DNA of 64,000 nucleotides from JACDER01 sp963717765 (lineage in GTDB: Bacteria > Actinomycetota > Thermoleophilia > Gaiellales > Gaiellaceae). The first letter of the stretch is position 1, and each line of letters starts with the position of its first letter. The translations under genes were made by a program, and so were the position numbers. Where the stretch lies: positions 1-64,000 of the forward strand of contig CAVQWX010000007.1 of NCBI GenBank assembly GCA_963717765.1. Direction: 5' to 3'. The notes under the pieces were generated by a model. That model saw only the letters and a list, made by a program, of their open reading frames with translations, did no database searches and had not been told where the DNA came from. Below, piece by piece: positions 59,339 to 64,000 of this stretch.

Positions 59339-60775
59339 TCAGTACCCGGTGCCGGTTTTCACCCGCTTGCGGTCGAGGTCGTGTAGGCCGCCTTTCTTCT
59401 TCAGCGTCTCGCACGCCTCGGCGATGTCGTTTGCGAGCGTGGTGGCGAGCGTGTGGCCGAGTGTCAGCTTGACGAGCGCGCGCATGATCGTGACGTGGTC
59501 GGCGTTGGGGGGCAGCTTGTACGCGGGCACCATCCAGCCGCGCTCGGCCGCTAGTTGCGAGGCGACGTCGAACTCGTCGTAGTCGTGGTCGCCGTCGAGC
59601 TGGAACGCGACGAGCGGCAGCTGCTCCGCACCCTCGTCGCCGACCAGCTTGAACTCGCCTATTCCGGCGATCCGCTCGGCCAACGCGCGGGCGTTGGCCT
59701 GCATCGTCTCCATGATGTAGCGGTAGCCGTCGTGGCCGTAGCGGACGAAGTTGTAGTACTGCGCGAGCACCATCGAGGAGCCGGTCGAGAAGTTCAGCGT
59801 GAACGTCGCGTCGGTCTTGCCCAGGTAGTTCTCGTAGAAGACGAGGTCCTCGGCTAGGTCGCTCTTCTCGCGGAACACGAGCCACCCGATGCCCGGGTAG
59901 ACGAGCCCGAACTTGTGGCCCGAGACGTTGATCGAGCGCACCTGCTCGAGGCGGAAGTCCCACTCGGAGTCGGGGTACAGGAACGGCCACACGAAACCGC
60001 CGCTGGCCCCGTCGACGTGCAGCGGGACGTCGAGCCCGCGCTCGTCTCGTAGCCGGACCAGCAGGTGGTTGATGCCCGGGATGTCGTCGGCATGGCCCGT
60101 GAAGGTCGTGCCGAGCACGGCGGCGACGCCGATCGTGTTCTCGTCGACGTGCGGCTCGACGTCCTCGGGGCCGATCACGTACTTGTCGGGCTGCAGGGGG
60201 ATGATCCGCGGCTCCACGTCGAAGTAGCGGCAGAACTTCTCCCATACGACGTGCACGTCGCCGCCGAACACGAGGTTCGGCTGGCTCGTGTCCTTGCCGG
60301 CCGCCTCGCGGCGCTGGCGCCACTTCCACTTCAGAGACAGGGCGCCGAGCATGATCGCCTCAGAGGAGCCCTGCGTGCGCGCGCCGGTCGTCTCGCCGGG
60401 GGCGTGGAACAGGCTCGCGAGGATGCGGATGCAACGCTGCTCGATCTCGGCGGTCTGCGGATACTCGGCGTGGTCGATGAAGTTGCGGTGCAGGTTCTCG
60501 GCGATGATCCGCTGCGCCTCGGGCTCCATCCAGGTCGTCACGAACGTCGCGAGATTGCGCTGCGGAATCCCGTCGAGCACGAGCTCCTCCCCGATGAGAC
60601 GCATCGCGTCGACCGCGCGCATGCCATGCTCCGGCAGCTGGTTGTCCGGCGAGGGCTCGAGCAGGAACCGGTTGCCGTAGGCCTCCGCGAGAGCCTCGAG
60701 TTGATCGATGACCGCCGCTCCGTCATCCCCGTTCGTGGACTTGCCCGTCGCAGCGCTGTGCTGATGGATCGACAT
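59339..60775 (-). CDS. gad: Glutamate decarboxylase
   Basis: 478 residues, full-length GadB-type. PLP Lys288 in INVSGHKFGLVYPG, substrate region GTTFTGHADDIPG, VDGASGGFVWPF (Asp at 255) and FSTGSSMVLAQYYNFVR. Converts glutamate to GABA, consuming a proton. AGAGGAGAGAACC precedes ATG 60775. No glutamate/GABA antiporter is adjacent, but a ClC gene is about 0.9 kb away and a fragment of a second gad gene lies upstream at 61118. Confidence 0.93.
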   Translation of the reverse strand: MSIHQHSAATGKSTNGDDGAAVIDQLEALAEAYGNRFLLEPSPDNQLPEHGMRAVDAMRLIGEELVLDGIPQRNLATFVTTWMEPEAQRIIAENLHRNFIDHAEYPQTAEIEQRCIRILASLFHAPGETTGARTQGSSEAIMLGALSLKWKWRQRREAAGKDTSQPNLVFGGDVHVVWEKFCRYFDVEPRIIPLQPDKYVIGPEDVEPHVDENTIGVAAVLGTTFTGHADDIPGINHLLVRLRDERGLDVPLHVDGASGGFVWPFLYPDSEWDFRLEQVRSINVSGHKFGLVYPGIGWLVFREKSDLAEDLVFYENYLGKTDATFTLNFSTGSSMVLAQYYNFVRYGHDGYRYIMETMQANARALAERIAGIGEFKLVGDEGAEQLPLVAFQLDGDHDYDEFDVASQLAAERGWMVPAYKLPPNADHVTIMRALVKLTLGHTLATTLANDIAEACETLKKKGGLHDLDRKRVKTGTGY

Positions 60776-61117
60776 GGTTCTCTCTCCTCTCTTTTCTTTT
60801 TTACGCCGACCGCATCGATGCCGCCGGCTCCGGGATGAAGCATGAGCGTGCCGGCAAAGATGCGGACGGCCGGCCGCCGTACTGGCGTTCGATCCGCTGA
60901 CGGGTTCCGACGTGGACGGCTCCGGCAGGGCGGCGATCGCTCGGGGCGCCCCAAACTAGCGTGCCATTGGGGACCGGCCTGGGGCATCACCCGACCGGGA
61001 TGAAGTACATGGACCCGCACGACGGTCACGAGCTCGCCGATCCGCCACTTTTCGACGAAGTCCTCGCGCCCTCGCAGCGTGACGCGCGCGGTCGTGTCCG
61101 GTCGATCGATGTCGCGG
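60776..61117. other. Upstream region of gad without a supported gene
   Basis: About 340 nt. It should hold the gad promoter; no clear -35/-10 stands out. A minus-strand frame (TTARVTLRGREDFVEKWRIG, ELVTVVRVHVLHP) has protein-like codon use but no recognised family and no good start. Confidence 0.4.
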
Positions 61118-61339
61118 ACGCCGGTCGACTCGCTGCGGCAGCGCGGCTGGCAGGTGCCCGCGTACTCATTCCCGAAGAGCCGCACCGCCCTCGCGGCGCT
61201 ACGCGTGGTTGTGCGGCAGGGCTTCGGCCACGACATGGCGGATCTGCTCATGTCCGATCTCGAACGCCAGCTCCCGCGCCTACAGGCACAAGCAGCCCCG
61301 GTTCACGACGCCGACGCAGGCGCCGCCTTCCGCCACTAG
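61118..61339 (+). pseudogene. C-terminal remnant of a second glutamate decarboxylase gene
   Basis: SLRQRGWQVPAYSFPKSRTA, LAALRVVVRQGFGHDMADLL, MSDLERQLPRLQAQAAPVHD and a terminal AAFRH-TAG correspond to the last about 70 residues of GadB proteins. The intact gad in this window has ERGWMVPAYKLP at the matching place, so this is a distinct paralog. The PLP-binding part is absent. It points away from the intact gene. Confidence 0.65.
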
Positions 61340-61400
61340 CCACTAGGCCAGAGAGCCGCTCGCCAGGCGCGGCGAAGATCATCTGTCTGCAAGAGGGCGC

Positions 61401-61877
61401 CTAGTGAGGCGCGGCGGCGGGTCGCCGCGCGAGCGCCTGCCTCAGCCCTGCGCGCAGCTCCTCGACGATCGCCAGATACTCAGCCGCAGGCCGCCCGAGC
61501 AGCGGCTCGAGCCGTTCGAAGGAGGCGACGACTGCCGGCCACCCCCGGTCGCTGAGCCGCCTGCCCTGCGCGGTCAGCACGAGGTGGTACGAGCGGCCGT
61601 CCGCGGGGTTCGGCACCTTGCGGACGTCCCCGCGCTCGACGAGACGCCGGACGTAGTCGCGGATCGTCGTTGGAGGCATGCCGGTCTCGGCGGCGAGTCC
61701 GCCGGGTGAGACCGGTTGAAGGAGGGTGATCCAGCCGAGGAAGGAGAAGAGCTCCGGCGCAACGCCGGCTTTCTCGAGCTCCTCGCCGACGAGAACGGCG
61801 ACGAGCGAACCCGCCGTGTACACCGACTGCATGAGATGGGCGTCGTGTCCGGCCGGGTTGGCCACGGTTCGGATCAT
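61401..61877 (-). CDS. MarR-family regulator
   Basis: 158 residues. Winged helix about 55-110: SPGGLAAETGMPPTTIRDYV (recognition helix), RRLVERGDVRKVPNPADGRS (wing), YHLVLTAQGRRLSDRG. Helical dimerisation ends on both sides. ATG 61877. Divergent from a secreted beta-propeller gene; the 54-bp gap holds a promoter and two 16-bp direct repeats it may bind. Confidence 0.85.
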   Translation of the reverse strand: MIRTVANPAGHDAHLMQSVYTAGSLVAVLVGEELEKAGVAPELFSFLGWITLLQPVSPGGLAAETGMPPTTIRDYVRRLVERGDVRKVPNPADGRSYHLVLTAQGRRLSDRGWPAVVASFERLEPLLGRPAAEYLAIVEELRAGLRQALARRPAAAPH

Positions 61878-61880
61878 AGG

Positions 61881-61924
61881 TTGACCTAGTGCGACTTCGT
61901 CGGTAAATTAGTGCGAGTTCGTCG
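61881..61924 (+). promoter_or_regulatory. Promoter with overlapping 16-bp direct repeats
   Basis: TTGACC (61881-61886) and TAAATT (61904-61909) with 17-nt spacing form a good -35/-10 pair for the gene at 61932. TAGTGCGACTTCGTCG (61887-61902) and TAGTGCGAGTTCGTCG (61909-61924) repeat with one mismatch, 22 bp apart (two helical turns), placing binding sites on one DNA face around the -10. Likely target of the divergent MarR protein. Confidence 0.55.
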
Positions 61925-61931
61925 CTATTTT

Positions 61932-62867
61932 ATGAGAGCTTTTATCCTCGTATCTGTCCTTGCCGCCCTCCTCGCCACCGCGGCCGGCGGAGCGTCACGC
62001 CCACATCTGAGGCTGCCGTACGACCTGGCGGCTCGCGGATCGACGGTGTACGTCGCCGACGGGCTGCGTCACCAGATCCTGCGCTTCGACCTCAAGCGGC
62101 GCCTGCTGGTCGTGGTCGCGGGGACGGGGAAGACGGGAACGTCGGGCGACGGTGGCCCGGCCAGGAAGGCGCGGCTGACCGAGCCGGCGGAGATCACACT
62201 CGACCCCGCCGGAAACCTGTACTTCAGCGACGTGAACCAGGGGCGCGTCCGCCGCGTCGACCGCCGCGGGATCATCACCACCGTCGGCCGCGTACCGGCC
62301 GCCGCGGGAGTCGCGGTCGACCCGAGCGGCCGCTACCTGGCGGTCTCCTCGATCGAGGGCTGGGTCTACCGCTTCGACCTCGTGAGCGGCGCGCGCGAGC
62401 GGCTCGCGGGTGACGGGACGCCGGTCTCGAGCGGAAACGGCGGTCCTGCTGCGGAAGCGCAGCTCAACGGCCCCCACGACGTGACGTATGAGCCGAACGG
62501 CGACCTCCTCGTCAGCGAGGCCACCGGAGTCCGTCGCATCGACGCCCAGACCGGCCGGATATCGAAGGCGTTCCCACAGCTCGGCTTCAAGGTCGTCGTC
62601 GGGCCGAACGGGACGTACTTCCTCATGGCCGGCGATCCGAACGGGGGCAAGATCACGCAGGTGAAGCGGAACGGCGACGTCGTCCGGGTCATCGGCACCG
62701 GGCGGCTCTCGCGCCACGTCCCGCGCGCCCCGATCAGTCGGGTCGGCTTCCTGCCGACCGACGTCGAGCCTGTCGCCGGCGCGCTGCTCATCTCGGAGGC
62801 GCAGCCGGTCGCCGCGATCCGCCGCCTCGCAGCCGGCTCCTCGACGCTGACGACCTTCGTGCGCTAA
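61932..62867 (+). CDS. Secreted NHL/beta-propeller protein
   Basis: 311 residues. Signal peptide MRAFILVSVLAALLATAAGG, then repeated propeller blades: YDLAARGSTVYVADGLRHQI, EITLDPAGNLYFSDVNQGRV, VAVDPSGRYLAVSSIEGWVY, DVTYEPNGDLLVSEATG. No enzymatic residues visible. ATG 61932 is preferred to GTG 61911, which would lie before the predicted transcription start; only about 16 nt of leader then remain and no ribosome binding site is seen. Overlaps dapB by 4 nt at the 3' end. Confidence 0.8.
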   Translation: MRAFILVSVLAALLATAAGGASRPHLRLPYDLAARGSTVYVADGLRHQILRFDLKRRLLVVVAGTGKTGTSGDGGPARKARLTEPAEITLDPAGNLYFSDVNQGRVRRVDRRGIITTVGRVPAAAGVAVDPSGRYLAVSSIEGWVYRFDLVSGARERLAGDGTPVSSGNGGPAAEAQLNGPHDVTYEPNGDLLVSEATGVRRIDAQTGRISKAFPQLGFKVVVGPNGTYFLMAGDPNGGKITQVKRNGDVVRVIGTGRLSRHVPRAPISRVGFLPTDVEPVAGALLISEAQPVAAIRRLAAGSSTLTTFVR

Positions 62868-63616
62868 TCGAGCAGCCGGTCGAGGCCGCGCGTGAGGCCC
62901 ACACGGCCGGGGACGGCCCGGACCGCGAGGAGCGTTCCGGCTACATATGGCGCAGCGCTCTCGCCCGCGTCGTGGCGGATCGAGAGCCGCTCCCCCGGCG
63001 CGGCGAAGATCACCTCCGTCGACACCGTGAAGCTCGGTAGCCGGACCGAGTGCACCTGCGTTCCGGCCACGCTCGCGCCGCGGGCGTCGCGCGCGCCGTG
63101 CGTCTCGCCGACCGGAACGTCCAGCGCCGGCTCGACGACCTCGGCAAGCCGCTCGGCGAGCTCGCGGGAGGTGCCACTGGGAGCATCCGGCTTGGTCGAG
63201 CTCGAGTAGTCGATGATCTCCCGGTACGGGAGATGCCGCGCGGCTTCGGTCGCGAAGCGGAGGAGGAGGGCGGCCGAGACCGAGAAGTTGCCCGCGGCGA
63301 TCACGCCGACGCCTTTCTCCCGCGCGAGCGTGTCGATCTCGTCGTAGTCGTCCGCGGACAGGCCGCTCGAGCCGATCACCACGCCGACCTCACATTCGAG
63401 GGCGGCGAGGACGTTCTTCTTCACGACAGCCGCATGCGTGTAGTCGACCAGCACGTCAGCCTGGACGTCGTGGAGCGCCTCGGCGACCGAGGAGAAATGC
63501 GCCTGGTCCGAGCGCGCGACCCCCGCCGCGAGCTCGAGATCCTCGGCCGCTTCCACCGCCTCGGCGACGGCGCTGCCGGTCCAGCCGGTGACGCCGGCGA
63601 CGCAAACGCGGATCAC
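62864..63616 (-). CDS. dapB: 4-hydroxy-tetrahydrodipicolinate reductase
   Basis: 250 residues. N-terminal NAD(P)-binding VCVAGVTGWTGSAVAEA, VLVDYTHAAVVKKNV, GVVIGSSGLSADDYDEI, and the substrate-binding NFSVSAALLLRF with SSSTKPDAPSGTSRELAERL (Lys and the S-G-T loop). Third step toward diaminopimelate and lysine. GTG 63616 is the start; the frame remains open upstream but unconserved. No other lysine genes adjoin. Confidence 0.88.
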   Translation of the reverse strand: MIRVCVAGVTGWTGSAVAEAVEAAEDLELAAGVARSDQAHFSSVAEALHDVQADVLVDYTHAAVVKKNVLAALECEVGVVIGSSGLSADDYDEIDTLAREKGVGVIAAGNFSVSAALLLRFATEAARHLPYREIIDYSSSTKPDAPSGTSRELAERLAEVVEPALDVPVGETHGARDARGASVAGTQVHSVRLPSFTVSTEVIFAAPGERLSIRHDAGESAAPYVAGTLLAVRAVPGRVGLTRGLDRLLD

Positions 63617-63773
63617 GAGCAAAGAGTACGGGGTGTTGAGGTTCGGCTTCAGCAGTGGGCACATGAAGCCGTACACGGGACGCGGCACGAACGACGCCGA
63701 ATCGGCCGTCGGACCATGACGCAGACGTAGTGATCTTTGGAGTTCCCAAACCGCGGCCGTACGGTTCATCCCC

Positions 63774-64000
63774 GTGAGCCGGCGCGGAGTCCTGTTGTTC
63801 GCGGCCATGTGCGTGATCTGGGGGATCCCGTACCTGATGATCCGCGTCGCAGTGCGGGAGCTCGCACCCGTGACGCTGGTCTTCTTCCGGACCGCTCTCG
63901 CCGCCGTGCTCCTTCTCCCCTTTGCCCTCTGGCGGAAGGAGCTTCGCGCCCTGCTCCCGCACTGGCGCGCGCTTTTGCTCTATACGGGGATCGAGGTCGC
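63774..64000 (+). CDS. EamA/DMT-family transporter, partial
   Basis: The first 75 codons before the window ends. VLLFAAMCVIWGIPYLMIRV is the first EamA helix with the usual W-G-x-x-x-x motif, followed by ELAPVTLVFFRTALAAVLLL and LLPHWRALLLYTG. Drug/metabolite exporter. GTG 63774, no strong ribosome binding site. Confidence 0.82.
   Translation, partial: MSRRGVLLFAAMCVIWGIPYLMIRVAVRELAPVTLVFFRTALAAVLLLPFALWRKELRALLPHWRALLLYTGIEV

Noticed and set aside
60961..61251. Minus-strand frame upstream of gad as a gene
   Set aside because: No family recognised, poor start, and it overlaps the plus-strand gad remnant, which has clear homology.
1..64000. CRISPR arrays, prophage, integrases, transposases, rRNA or tRNA genes
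   Set aside because: No regularly spaced repeats, mobile-element proteins or structural RNA signatures were seen on reading both strands.

Overview
The window is high-GC DNA (GC-rich third codon positions, many GTG starts, stop/start overlaps of 1-10 nt). It looks like a chromosome segment from an actinobacterium. The mix of an F420-type LLM flavoprotein, an ECF42-type sigma factor with a DGPF/YCII partner, a CysO/CysM/Mec cysteine cluster and many small stand-alone enzymes would fit a soil Thermoleophilia-like lineage, but this assignment is inference. I saw no rRNA, tRNA, CRISPR array, integrase or transposase.

Layout. 0-4.5 kb: a methyltransferase, a truncated LuxR-type regulator, a GNAT protein, a cupin, then a chimeric stretch that carries a 589-bp partial copy of a gene found again at 11 kb. 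4.5-9.8 kb: a large LuxR/TPR regulator followed by an alpha/beta hydrolase that lacks catalytic residues, a berberine-bridge-type FAD oxidase and an FAD monooxygenase. 9.8-10.8 kb: a chain of gene remnants. 10.8-13.3 kb: a minus-strand operon (TIGR04076 protein, LLM flavoprotein, M24 peptidase). 14-17.3 kb: an esterase and beta-lactamase-fold hydrolase pair, a methyltransferase remnant and a VOC protein. 17.5-25 kb: a secreted protein, a DUF4407 protein, an aldo/keto reductase, a cyclase remnant, a frameshifted SDR and a LigD-type polymerase. 25-31.6 kb: an ArsR/dienelactone-hydrolase divergon, typA, ogt, msrA and several remnants. 31.6-44 kb: MFS and MMPL transporters, a second LigD-type polymerase, a GT2/YdcF/YjbR operon, an ECF42 locus and a GFA/DLH/VOC operon.

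44-64 kb: an ABC exporter, a glutaredoxin-like/GNAT fusion, a ureohydrolase, a four-gene esterase/SDR/cupin/flavin-reductase operon, then the best pathway in the window. That pathway is a rhodanese-ThiF activating enzyme, a CysO-like sulfur carrier, CysM and a Mec-like JAMM peptidase in order, which together should form the protein-thiocarboxylate route to cysteine. The window ends with a ClC channel, glutamate decarboxylase plus a remnant of a second copy, a MarR/secreted beta-propeller divergon, dapB and the start of an EamA transporter.

A recurring theme is gene wreckage. At least nine loci are truncated, internally deleted (often with both ends kept) or joined to fragments of other genes, and four more carry single-base frameshifts. 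The likely causes are real deletion-driven decay or errors in the assembled sequence; read mapping would decide.
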